The notes below the pieces were generated by a model. That model was not told where the DNA came from. It saw only the letters and a program-made list of their open reading frames with translations, and did not search any database. A DNA stretch of 64,000 nt from Candidatus Chlorobium masyuteum (GTDB lineage Bacteria; Bacteroidota; Chlorobiia; Chlorobiales; Chlorobiaceae), in the NCBI RefSeq assembly GCF_011601315.1, contig NZ_JAAORA010000001.1, positions 1 to 64,000 of the forward strand. Direction: 5' to 3'. Shown in pieces: positions 50,744 to 59,589 of this stretch. Each line of letters starts with the position of its first letter. Within the stretch, counting starts at the first letter, position 1. The position numbers and the translations under genes were made by a program.

Positions 50744-52270
50744 ATGAGCACTTTAATTCAATCCAACCGGAATAATAAAATCGGCTCACTGAAAAAAGTA
50801 CCCGAGTTCAGTCTGCGCAACCGTATTGCCTTCTATTATACCGCAGCTACAGGATTTTTGATTGCCATCGTGTTTTTGATCATCTACTTCACGGTTGAAA
50901 GTATCGTCTACAAACAATTTGATGACGAGATCAAAAAAGAGGTTCTGGAGGTACTCTCGGATGCGAATGTCTCAACCTATCATTTCAAGGGCTATGCCAT
51001 TGTAAAGGATTTTGAAAGCATCCGCAACCTTGATACCAATGACCATGACAATTTCTTGAATGAAGAGAATGAAGATGAGGAGGGGAATAAGAAAAGCAGT
51101 AACGAAAACACGAATCTTGATACCGAATTTATTCAGATTGTCGACACCAAGGGAGAGGTGCTCAATAAATCAACAACCCTGTCCTGGTGCGTCCTTTCAT
51201 TCGATCCTGGCCGGAAAGGTACCGAGTATTTCAACACCAGTTTCGGAAGTTCATTGGTGCGTCAGGCACAGGTACCCCTTGTAAATCTTGACGGCGTCAC
51301 TGAAGGATACCTGATTGTAGCGCTCCCGCTTAAAAACGCCCTGATAGTGCTGCACGACCTGCAGAACATTTTTCTCTTTGCCTTTCCGGTCATTATTCTC
51401 ACCCTCTTTGCACTCACGCGCTTGATTGCCGGAAAAAGCATTCGACCTGTCGAAAAGATTATTGAAACCGCAGAAAAGATGACGCAGTCGAATCTGCATG
51501 AGCGGATTGTGCTGCCCTATCATCATGACGAGCTGTATCGTTTGTCCTCAACCATCAATGCCCTGCTTGACCGGATGGAGGATGCATTTCAGCGTGAAAA
51601 ACAGTTTACCTCTGACGCTTCGCATGAGTTGAAAACACCTTTGGCTGCCGTAAAAGGAACGCTTGAAGTGCTAATCCGGAAACCGAGAGAGCGGGAGCAC
51701 TATGAGAGCAGAGTTCAGTTCTGCCTGATGGAATTAAACCGCATGGCAAGGCTCATCGACCAGCTTCTTATGCTCGCCAGAAACGAAAGCAGCAAGATGA
51801 AACCCAATATAGAGCTGCTCATGCTTACCCCTCACCTTGAGGATGTAATCGCCAGAATTCAGCCTTCTGCATATGAAAAAAATATTTCTATCACGGCTGA
51901 TCTGCTTGACAATGTAAAAGTCGCCGCTGATCCGGCAATGCTTGATATGATTTTCGAGAATATTCTCACCAATGCCATCAAATACTCTCCCGAGGGCTCT
52001 TCGATAACGCTCTGTACAGAACAAAAAGAGAATACCATTCTCTGTACCGTTACCGATCAGGGAATCGGAATCCCGGAAGAGAAACTGCACGCGGTCTTTG
52101 AGCGGTTTTACCGTGTTGACGAGTCGAGAAGCTCAAGCACGGGAGGATTCGGCCTGGGACTGTCGATTGTAAAAAAACTCGCCGACCTGCAGGATATCAT
52201 GGTAACACTGGACAGTGAAAAAGACAGAGGAACGACCTTTACGCTGACATTCCAGTCACCAAAGGCATGA
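50744..52270 (+). CDS. sensor histidine kinase with acidic periplasmic sensor region
   Basis: 508 residues: TM1 (about 33-52), periplasmic sensor (53-205), TM2 (about 206-228), HAMP (about 229-283), HisKA with phospho-acceptor H294 in ASHELKTPLAAV, and HATPase with NAIKYSPEG, DQGIGIPEEKL and GGFGLGLSIVKKL. The sensor holds an unusually acidic stretch at 106-113 with ExxE at 107-110 and 110-113, like the Fe(III)-sensing loops of PmrB. Metal sensing is inferred. Cognate to the adjacent response regulator. Confidence 0.92.
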   Translation: MSTLIQSNRNNKIGSLKKVPEFSLRNRIAFYYTAATGFLIAIVFLIIYFTVESIVYKQFDDEIKKEVLEVLSDANVSTYHFKGYAIVKDFESIRNLDTNDHDNFLNEENEDEEGNKKSSNENTNLDTEFIQIVDTKGEVLNKSTTLSWCVLSFDPGRKGTEYFNTSFGSSLVRQAQVPLVNLDGVTEGYLIVALPLKNALIVLHDLQNIFLFAFPVIILTLFALTRLIAGKSIRPVEKIIETAEKMTQSNLHERIVLPYHHDELYRLSSTINALLDRMEDAFQREKQFTSDASHELKTPLAAVKGTLEVLIRKPREREHYESRVQFCLMELNRMARLIDQLLMLARNESSKMKPNIELLMLTPHLEDVIARIQPSAYEKNISITADLLDNVKVAADPAMLDMIFENILTNAIKYSPEGSSITLCTEQKENTILCTVTDQGIGIPEEKLHAVFERFYRVDESRSSSTGGFGLGLSIVKKLADLQDIMVTLDSEKDRGTTFTLTFQSPKA

Positions 52271-52324
52271 GAATTATAACAGCACCTGAAACAAACAGTC
52301 ATTCATGATTAACACTACAGAATA

Positions 52325-52903
52325 ATGTGGAAATCAATTCTTGTACAACGAACCATACCGCTCACGATCTCTTACCTGCTGCTGATTCTGGCAGCTATAG
52401 CGCTTGACTCTCTTCTGCATGCCCTGAATCTGGTCTGGATAGGACGATACCTCGGAATCGCCGGCACCCTATCTCTTGCCTTTTCATTTATCTATTCAGT
52501 GCGAAAAAAGAAGCTGATCACGAATGGCCCCATGAAGTTTTTTCTTAAACTTCACTGTCATTCAGGCTGGATCGGCACGCTGATGATTCTTGTTCATTCA
52601 GGAGTTCACTTCAATGCCATTATACCATGGGCAGCTACGACACTCATGATGATCGTTACCGCAAGCGGTCATGTCGGGCAACATCTTCTGAAAAAGGTCA
52701 AGGAGGAGGTGAAGGCTAAAATGCAGCAACTCGGGATCAATGGTGATGTTGATGAAAACATTGAACAGCGGAAGTACTGGGATACGCTGACTGTAAAAAC
52801 TCTTGAGAAATGGCGGACCGTGCATATGCCGATGGTATCATTTCTGATTGCGCTGACCCTGACCCATATCCTTACCATATTTTTCTTCTGGAACTGGAGG
52901 TAA
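52325..52903 (+). CDS. His-rich four-helix membrane protein, possible cytochrome b-like
   Basis: A 192-residue integral membrane protein with four main hydrophobic segments (about 11-30, 39-58, 82-112 and 168-188). Histidines cluster in or near the helices: LHCHSGW, HSGVHFN, GHVGQHLL, HMPMVS and LTHIL, enough for one or two b-type haems linking a quinone pool to the periplasm. No recognised family name by eye. Its stop is 4 nt before the 18-haem cytochrome, a strong hint they work together. Confidence 0.72.
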   Translation: MWKSILVQRTIPLTISYLLLILAAIALDSLLHALNLVWIGRYLGIAGTLSLAFSFIYSVRKKKLITNGPMKFFLKLHCHSGWIGTLMILVHSGVHFNAIIPWAATTLMMIVTASGHVGQHLLKKVKEEVKAKMQQLGINGDVDENIEQRKYWDTLTVKTLEKWRTVHMPMVSFLIALTLTHILTIFFFWNWR

Positions 52904-52907
52904 CCCG

Positions 52908-54323
52908 TTGAAACCACTTTTTATTTTTATCGCTACAGCCATCCTTCTCAGCGCTCTTGCTGTAGCATTCCCCGAGGTGCTGATTACTCCCGGCCCCCTG
53001 ATGCGTGGCCATCAGCCGCTGAAAAGAGAGTGCCTGAGCTGTCACACACCGTTTCGCGGGGCCAGAGCCGTGGAGTGCATAAGCTGTCACAAACAGAACG
53101 ATATCAGCGTTAAAAACGTAGCCGGTAAACTGCTCCCTCCAGACAGCAGCAAGGTTCTTTTTCACAAGGGACTTAATCCAGGTTCGTGCAATGAGTGCCA
53201 TACCGATCATAAAGGAAAAGGTGCAGCCAAAGCCTTCAAATCGTTCAAGCACGAAGAGATCTCTCCTTTGCTGCTGAAAAACTGTATCGCCTGTCACAGA
53301 ACTGACAAACCGGACGATATCCTGCATCGATATACAAAAGGTAATTGCGCAGAGTGCCATGGCAAAAAACACTGGAAACCGGCAATATTCGATCATCGCA
53401 TGTTGAACACGGCATTTGCCTCACAGTGCATTGAGTGCCATAAAAGCGACAAGCCCGATAATAATCTCCACCGCACCATGAATCTGGGTTGTGCAGAATG
53501 CCATGGTACGCGAAAATGGAAGCCCGCAACCTTCAGCCACAGCAAACTGAACACTAAAAATGGCTTCCAGTGCATTACCTGCCACAAGAGTAACCGGCCG
53601 AACGACAAACTGCATCGTCAGTCACCTGAAAATTGCGGTACATGCCATACGACCAGTAAATGGGAACCTGCGACATTCACTCACAACAAGCTGAGTGCTG
53701 CGGACAGAAACCAGTGCATCTCATGCCACAAATCTGACAAGCCCGGTGACAATCTCCACCGCTCCTCACAGTCAAACTGCGGAGTATGCCATACAACCGG
53801 CAAATGGAAACCGGCTACTTTCAGTCACGGCAAGGCGGGCAGCGGAAGTGCCGGGCAGTGCATCTCATGCCACAGGAGTGACCGGCCGAATGACGATCTG
53901 CATCGTAAATACACTGCGGGTTGTTCAGAATGCCACACCACCAAAAAGTGGAAACCGGCAACCTTTAACCACAGCAGGGTGAGCGGAGCAAACGGCAAAG
54001 CGTGCATCTCATGCCACAAGAGCGACCAGCCGAATGACACGATGCACCGCTCATCACAGGCAAACTGCTCTGCATGCCACACTACGAAAAAGTGGAAACC
54101 GGCAACATTCAATCACAATAAATATTTTGTACTCGACAGCGATCATCGGGCAAGCTGTGCCACCTGCCATCCCGAGTCTGGTAATTACAAAAAGTATACC
54201 TGCTATAACTGTCATGAGCACTCACCATCCAAAATAGCGGCAGAGCATCGTGAAGAGGGCATCTACAACTATCAGAACTGTGTAAAATGCCATCGGAGCA
54301 GCAGGGAACGAGGGGATGATTAA
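52908..54323 (+). CDS. 18-haem c-type cytochrome
   Basis: 471 residues with an N-terminal hydrophobic signal (3-21) and 18 CxxCH haem motifs, counted directly: three before, twelve inside, three after a block of six 48-residue repeats (residues 126-413). Each repeat carries two CxxCH plus two extra histidines (in DxLHR and PATFxH), fitting two bis-His haems. It should be exported, either periplasmic or anchored, and conduct electrons over a long distance. Start is TTG at 52908 with GGAGG 7 nt before it. No partner outer-membrane porin is visible. It resembles doubled-CxxCH/cytochrome c3-type proteins. Confidence 0.9.
   Translation: MKPLFIFIATAILLSALAVAFPEVLITPGPLMRGHQPLKRECLSCHTPFRGARAVECISCHKQNDISVKNVAGKLLPPDSSKVLFHKGLNPGSCNECHTDHKGKGAAKAFKSFKHEEISPLLLKNCIACHRTDKPDDILHRYTKGNCAECHGKKHWKPAIFDHRMLNTAFASQCIECHKSDKPDNNLHRTMNLGCAECHGTRKWKPATFSHSKLNTKNGFQCITCHKSNRPNDKLHRQSPENCGTCHTTSKWEPATFTHNKLSAADRNQCISCHKSDKPGDNLHRSSQSNCGVCHTTGKWKPATFSHGKAGSGSAGQCISCHRSDRPNDDLHRKYTAGCSECHTTKKWKPATFNHSRVSGANGKACISCHKSDQPNDTMHRSSQANCSACHTTKKWKPATFNHNKYFVLDSDHRASCATCHPESGNYKKYTCYNCHEHSPSKIAAEHREEGIYNYQNCVKCHRSSRERGDD
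53283..54146 (+). repeat. six tandem 144-bp units in the cytochrome gene
   Basis: Six in-frame 48-residue units start with CIxCH at residues 126, 174, 222, 270, 318 and 366. Consensus pieces are HKSDKPxDxLHR, CxxCHTTxKWKPATF and a variable 9-residue link. Near-identical stretches suggest expansion by duplication. It is coding DNA, not CRISPR or satellite. Confidence 0.92.
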
Positions 54324-54350
54324 CAATATGCGCTAAAGTCACTCGCAGAT

Positions 54351-54386
54351 GTTTGGGCGTTACCATGATCATCTGGACGCCCAAAC
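54351..54386. terminator. hairpin between convergent units, possible terminator
   Basis: Ten-bp inverted repeat GTTTGGGCGT/ACGCCCAAAC (54351-54360 and 54377-54386) with a 16-nt loop between the stops of the cytochrome and the binding-protein gene. No T-run follows, so termination is uncertain; it might protect mRNA ends. Confidence 0.4.
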
Positions 54387-54394
54387 CGCAAGGT

Positions 54395-55390
54395 TCAATT
54401 CAGAAGGGGCTTGTTAATCAGTGATGCCGCATAACTGTTATCAATCAGCTCTTCAACCAGAGAGCCCAACTTTGCACTCTTTTTGAGCAGATTTTCTGCA
54501 ATGAGAACCGGGACTGTCTGCTTCAAATTCCGGATGTCCTGTGTATCCGGAATAGCCCGGGAGAAGTCAATACGGCTCACAATCAGTTTGGCCACAGGTA
54601 ACGACACGTTCCCTGCATCAGCATAAATAGTCACCAGGTCATCCGGGTGGCGAATTGACCACTTGCGCGCACTGTCATAGACCTTGATGACCCGGGCAAC
54701 AACATCGGGATATTTGGCTGCAAATGACTCGGTAACCGTCAGATAACCGGAACCAAGCAGTTCGCTTTTTGTATAGATCTCCCGTGAACCGCTTTCCAGC
54801 TGGCTTTTGGAACAATAATAATTAGAACCAACCCACGCAGCTACGCTCTTCTTCTGAAGCGCCTCAAGCCCCTCCTGTGGCGGTTTGGGCGCCATCATCA
54901 CCTCGCTTTGACGTATGCGAGCATCATGCAATGCCCGCAAAAAAAACAGATAGGAGTCGGTACCCGGAGTAACCGCTATTTTTTTACCCTTTAAATCCAG
55001 CAAAGTCTTGACGGAAGAGTCTTGAGTGACGAGAAACGCTGCCCACTCCAGATGCGAAAAGATATATACCGCCTTGATCGGCCTTCCCTTTGCCTTGCCG
55101 AGCACCGAGGCTACCGCTGAAGTGGATGCTATATCTACTCCTCCGGTTGCCAGATTCTCCAGACCCTGATTGCTTCCTTCGCTGAAGACCCAGCGTACCG
55201 GCAGATTGTCACGCTGAAACTCCTTCTCCAGCCATCCGAATTTTTTCAACACCAGAGAGATTGCGTTAAAATTAGCGTAATCAACCTTTAACTCCCGAGG
55301 CAGAGGGTCAGCCGTCGAAAAAGATGACAACACCGTCGACATCGACAGTGTGATGAAGAGTGCAACCAGCCTGACAAGAAGTTTACGCAT
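54395..55390 (-). CDS. NitT/TauT-type ABC substrate-binding protein, orphan
   Basis: 331 residues with a Sec signal peptide (about 1-27). The body has the SsuA/TauA/NMT1-like pattern: LKVDYANFNAISLVLKKFGW, LATGGVDIASTSAVASVLGK, and GKKIAVTPGTDSYLFFLRALHDA. It should bind a small anion or sulfonate in the periplasm. No permease or ATPase is close. It starts 26 nt after a protease-TPR gene with GGAGGGAG, so it is probably in that operon; a sensing role alongside the proteases is conceivable. Confidence 0.82.
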   Translation of the reverse strand: MRKLLVRLVALFITLSMSTVLSSFSTADPLPRELKVDYANFNAISLVLKKFGWLEKEFQRDNLPVRWVFSEGSNQGLENLATGGVDIASTSAVASVLGKAKGRPIKAVYIFSHLEWAAFLVTQDSSVKTLLDLKGKKIAVTPGTDSYLFFLRALHDARIRQSEVMMAPKPPQEGLEALQKKSVAAWVGSNYYCSKSQLESGSREIYTKSELLGSGYLTVTESFAAKYPDVVARVIKVYDSARKWSIRHPDDLVTIYADAGNVSLPVAKLIVSRIDFSRAIPDTQDIRNLKQTVPVLIAENLLKKSAKLGSLVEELIDNSYAASLINKPLLN

Positions 55391-55416
55391 TGCTCTCCCT
55401 CCGATAGTTAACCATG

Positions 55417-57027
55417 CTATAACGCATTTTTTGAAAACATGAGCTTGTTGAAGGTATTAAAAAACAGCTGCGCCATCTCCGGATTAAGCTGCTTTAAACG
55501 GACATAAACCGCCATTCCTTTCTCTACACTGCCGGTTTCCAGATAGAATCTGCCCAGATTAAAGAGAGCCGTATTGTGGTCCGGATTGATGCGCAACGCC
55601 TGCAAATAGGCATTCAATGCCTCCGCTATTCGGTGATCCTTGTCATAGGCAACACCAAGAAAAACCCATGCATCACTATAATCCGGGTTGATACGCAGGG
55701 CCGACTTGTAGGCTTCGTACGATTCGGACGGCTGAGCAGCATAACCATAAGCTCTGGCTAAACTCAGAAAATAGAGGGCATGTCCCGGAGTTATGCGTAC
55801 AGCCTGCTGGTAAGCCTTGACCGCTTTGTCGAACTGCCCCCCGTCACTCAAGACAAGCCCTAAGTGATACCAGGACGAAGCGTCATGTGGAGTAATGCGT
55901 ACAGCTTGCTCGTAAGCATCAATGGCACGTTCAACCTCCCCATTCTGGACATAGGCCATGGCAAGATTGAGCCATCCGACGGCATAATCAGTATTGAGGC
56001 TGACTGCCTGACGGTAAGCTTCAATCTTTTTCTGCTTCTGCCCCTCCCGGCCGTAAGCCGCCCCGAGATCAACCCAATATTGTGCATAATCCGGACGTAG
56101 CCGGATCGCATTGTTATACGAATCAATAGAGAGCGACAGATCCCCTCTCTGCAGGTAGGCAAATCCTAAATATCCACAGGCTTCACCACTCTCCGGTTTC
56201 TGTTTTATCCAGTTCTGGCAAAATGAGATCATTCCCCCCCAATCCTGTCGCTCCTCCAGAGCATTGACTTGATACACATTGCCAAGATCGGCAGATAAAA
56301 TAGTGTCCTGCACTGCCACCCGGTTCGGCAAGTCAAGTATCCATTCGACCGGAAGTGCAAAATTCAACTGCTGACCCTGTTTGAAGAAATAGGTTGGCAG
56401 GCCTATCAACCGACCGTTTTCATCAAACAGCCCCCCCCCGCTTGAGCCTGCTGATATCGGCGCTGTGGTCTGGATATAGAATCCTTTATCCACCTGCCTC
56501 AAGCCTGAAATAATGCCGTCAGAGAATGTCAGTTCTATCCCCTGCGGTGCTCCAAGAGCATAGACCTTGTCACCTGTCTTCAGCTCATGCGTACTGCCAA
56601 TAGTGATTCTTGATTCCGGCAAACCTGGAACATTCAGTGAACAGACATCCCTGAATCGGTCGAAATAAAGAGGTGTGGCAGGATACTCCCTCCCCTTGTA
56701 GATAACCGTAATTTTTCCCGTCTGCTCGATAACATGATAGTTGGTAGCTACTTTACCGGAAGCGAGCATGACACCGCTACCTATGTTTTGCAGCTTCTCA
56801 TTTTTATCGTAGTTGTGAATCACCACAACACTGCCTGAAACATCCGCAAACACCTCGGCTGCGCTTTTTGCCTCTGTCGGGAGCGTTGTAAAAACGATGA
56901 AAAGCGATGCAAAAAGCCAGAGACAGCTGAGCTGTTTCAGGTGGTTTATCAAGTGAGGGTGATCAGAAGCAGTTCCGGTTTCCCGAAAACCTGCGCAATA
57001 AAAATATGGTTTTAAGTGCGCATTCAT
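55417..57027 (-). CDS. exported trypsin-like serine protease with TPR tail (copy 1)
   Basis: 536 residues. A hydrophobic segment (about 34-50) gives export or anchoring, followed by an HtrA-like trypsin domain (about 55-240) with triad H98 (TNYHV), D127 (FRDVCSL) and S196 (AGSSGGGLF). In place of the PDZ domain of HtrA it has seven 34-residue TPR units (about 270-510). TPRs likely bind protein partners. The GTG at 57048 could add seven residues; ATG 57027 matches the start of the neighbouring paralog. Tandem copy lies upstream. Confidence 0.88.
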   Translation of the reverse strand: MNAHLKPYFYCAGFRETGTASDHPHLINHLKQLSCLWLFASLFIVFTTLPTEAKSAAEVFADVSGSVVVIHNYDKNEKLQNIGSGVMLASGKVATNYHVIEQTGKITVIYKGREYPATPLYFDRFRDVCSLNVPGLPESRITIGSTHELKTGDKVYALGAPQGIELTFSDGIISGLRQVDKGFYIQTTAPISAGSSGGGLFDENGRLIGLPTYFFKQGQQLNFALPVEWILDLPNRVAVQDTILSADLGNVYQVNALEERQDWGGMISFCQNWIKQKPESGEACGYLGFAYLQRGDLSLSIDSYNNAIRLRPDYAQYWVDLGAAYGREGQKQKKIEAYRQAVSLNTDYAVGWLNLAMAYVQNGEVERAIDAYEQAVRITPHDASSWYHLGLVLSDGGQFDKAVKAYQQAVRITPGHALYFLSLARAYGYAAQPSESYEAYKSALRINPDYSDAWVFLGVAYDKDHRIAEALNAYLQALRINPDHNTALFNLGRFYLETGSVEKGMAVYVRLKQLNPEMAQLFFNTFNKLMFSKNAL

Positions 57028-57167
57028 CTGAAAAAGGAGATTAGCCACTCAGATTCGTATCAAATTACTTTATAAATAAAAGTAACAAAGAAAAGCAACA
57101 AATTCACATTTTTATTACTTGCACATCCATGATCCGGGCAGCAACAGCCTAAAAAAAACAGCGGGCT

Positions 57168-58796
57168 TTACAGGGCTGTTTTCAGAAACATAAGCTTGTT
57201 GAAGTCAGTAAAAAACAGTTGGGCAAGCTCGGGATTGAGGCGCTTGAGGCGGGAATAGACCTCCCGGGCCTCTTCCCTGTTGTTGTGCTCCAGGTAATCC
57301 TTTCCGAGGTTGAATAACGCACTGTTGTTGTCCGGATTGATGCGCAGAGCTTTCAGAAAGGCCTCCCGCTCTTCAGCCTCTCTGCCTGCAATGCCATAGG
57401 CAATACCAAGGCTGACCAGTGCATCATCATATTCCGGCTTAACGCGCAAAGCCTCATTGTATGCCTCAATCTGTTTGGCCCGTTGATCTGCAAGTCCGAA
57501 GGCTTCGCCTAATTTCAGCCAGTATTGCGCATTTTCAGGAGTTATGCGTACAGCATGCTGAAAAGCATCAACAGCCTTTGCTGCCTGACCTGCATCACGA
57601 CAGACAAGCCCCGTATTGAACCAGACAGATGCATCATCTGGGTTAATACGCACCGCCTGCCGGTAAGCATCGACAGCCTTGTCAAAATCCCCGCTCTGGA
57701 CATAGGCAATACCAAGATTGATCCAGCCGAGAGCAAAGTTGTTGTTTATTCGTACTGCCTGACGATAGGCATTAATCTTCCTGACGGTCTCACCTTCCCG
57801 CCCATAGGCAATCCCGAGATCAGCCCAGTAGTGCGCATAATCAGGACGAATCCTTATCGCATTCTGCAGAGCATCTATAGCCAGGGTCAAATCCCCTTTC
57901 TGGAGATGGGCAAACCCCAAATACCCCCATGCGTCGCTGCTTGAGGGTACCTGCGCTGTCCACTTTGTGCAGAAGACAATCATTCCGCCCCAATCCTGCT
58001 TTTCTTCAAGCGCATTGAGTTGATAGAGCCAGTCGGAATCCACTGCATTAACCCGGGATGAAACAACATGACGGTTAGGCAGGTCTGTAATCCACTCAAC
58101 CGGCAGTGCGAAATTCAACTGCTGACCCTGCTTGAAAAAATAGGTCGGAATACCTATCAGTCGTCCCTCTTCATCAAAGAGGCCTCCCCCGCTGGAACCA
58201 AGTGATATCGGAGCAGTAGTCTGAATATAGTGGCCCTTGTCAACATCGCGCAATCCGGAAATAATGCCGTCAGAAAAAGTCAGCTCCAAGCCCTGGGGTG
58301 CGCCTATGGCATAGACTATTGAGCCAACCTTGAGCTGATTGGTATCACCCAGACTGAGTTTTGATGCTTCAAGACCTGATACATCAAGCGAACAGACATC
58401 CCTGAATCGATCAATGTAACCCGTCTTTGCCGGGTACTCTTTTCCCTGATAGAGAACCGTCAGGCGACCGGCTTTTTCAACAACATGATAATTGGTAACA
58501 ACATGACCGGAAGAGATTACAATACCACTGCCAAGGCTTTGCAATTTGTTGCTGTTATCATAGTTGTGAATTACCACAACACACGCTGATACTTGCGCAA
58601 ACACCTCTGCAGCAGTTTTGGCCTCGACAGAGTTTCCGGTGAGGCCTATAAAAAGCAGGAGAGAAACACATAATCTGGACAGCTTCCCGAATGAAAAAAC
58701 ATCAGAAAGAGCGGCGATCGCACAAAACATGCCGGTAAGCATGACTGACTTGAGATGCTTTCCTTGCCGGAAAACATGTAATCTGTACGAATTCAT
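57168..58796 (-). CDS. exported trypsin-like serine protease with TPR tail (copy 2)
   Basis: 542 residues, clearly a paralog of copy 1 over its whole length (shared EVFAxVSxxVVVIHNYD, FRDVCSLxV, GxSSGGGLFDExGRLIG, and the TPR array). Hydrophobic segment about 40-55; triad H104, D133, S202. Seven TPR units follow. The frame is open to 58907 but the ATG at 58796 gives a start like copy 1. It is upstream of copy 1 by 141 nt on the same strand; duplication is the simplest origin. Role unknown; periplasmic protein processing or quality control is likely. Confidence 0.88.
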   Translation of the reverse strand: MNSYRLHVFRQGKHLKSVMLTGMFCAIAALSDVFSFGKLSRLCVSLLLFIGLTGNSVEAKTAAEVFAQVSACVVVIHNYDNSNKLQSLGSGIVISSGHVVTNYHVVEKAGRLTVLYQGKEYPAKTGYIDRFRDVCSLDVSGLEASKLSLGDTNQLKVGSIVYAIGAPQGLELTFSDGIISGLRDVDKGHYIQTTAPISLGSSGGGLFDEEGRLIGIPTYFFKQGQQLNFALPVEWITDLPNRHVVSSRVNAVDSDWLYQLNALEEKQDWGGMIVFCTKWTAQVPSSSDAWGYLGFAHLQKGDLTLAIDALQNAIRIRPDYAHYWADLGIAYGREGETVRKINAYRQAVRINNNFALGWINLGIAYVQSGDFDKAVDAYRQAVRINPDDASVWFNTGLVCRDAGQAAKAVDAFQHAVRITPENAQYWLKLGEAFGLADQRAKQIEAYNEALRVKPEYDDALVSLGIAYGIAGREAEEREAFLKALRINPDNNSALFNLGKDYLEHNNREEAREVYSRLKRLNPELAQLFFTDFNKLMFLKTAL

Positions 58797-59589
58797 CTGA
58801 CCTGATCTTCTACACATCGTGCTGTACAACCAACCCCTATCATATTTCACAAAGAACTCACCATACAACCAAAAAAGAGGGACATACTTTCTTTGAACCG
58901 TGAACACGAATTACTGCGACTATAAACCATCATACAAGTTTGGGTTCAGACAATCCGCAGGAATGCTCACGCTTTTTCATCGTCGCGATAGTGCTCTTTT
59001 CGGATTCAATGCGTGATTTTTCAATACTGAAAACAATACTTTACTGCCTCGTCATCTACTCTTTTTTCGTCGTTTTATATATTTCTTATATATAGGAATA
59101 TATATCCATATGCTGTTTATATATAACACTTTACAGCCGTTTATCAACCCAACAAAAAGGTAGCATTTATAGTTTAAAAACGTAAATAAATTATTTCAGA
59201 TAGCCGGAATTCGATAAAAAGGAGAGAAAACTCCTCATATCGTTAAGGAGACACCCGGAGTCGGCTGATAATCGTGCTCCGCTGTCTGACTTTCGCAATT
59301 GTTTCAAATTTGTCGGAAGCGTCATCTTCCGACAAAGTCTGAAAAAGAAAGGGGCCTTGAAGGAGAATGCACGACGGAGAGTCGAAACGCTGAGGCGGGA
59401 TAACACCGGACTCGTACCGTATTATACAATGAGTCATCCGGGGCACGTGAGCCCAATTCAGGAAATCCGATAAACCGGGTTTGACGCAACAAGGGCGGAT
59501 GCCACTGCCTTTCGCCTGGGTAGTCAAAAGTGTTGGCGCACCATCAAAACTGTCCGGAAATAAATCCTCTCGTTACCGAGGGCTATTGC
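58797..59589. other. long gap without a supported gene
   Basis: About 790 nt. The right-hand copy-2 promoter should lie at its left end. 59030-59180 is very AT-rich, with runs of TATATA. From 59240 to 59580 composition becomes GC-richer, with overlapping open frames that look like no known protein; it could be a decayed mobile element. An 11-bp hairpin is at 59309-59336. Confidence 0.45.
59309..59336. repeat. 11-bp inverted repeat in the gap
   Basis: TTTGTCGGAAG (59309-59319) and CTTCCGACAAA (59326-59336) around the loop CGTCAT. No T-run follows on either strand, so it is not a plain terminator. It might be the end of a lost element or a structured RNA piece. Confidence 0.5.

Noticed and set aside
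53283-54146. 144-bp periodic repeats that might suggest CRISPR or satellite DNA
   Set aside because: The period is 48 codons, in frame, with CxxCH motifs throughout; no spacer-like unique segments separate identical repeats.
59191-59527. Two overlapping minus-strand open frames of 71 and 94 codons
   Set aside because: No ribosome-binding site, no recognisable protein pattern, and both cross the inverted repeat; treated as non-coding.
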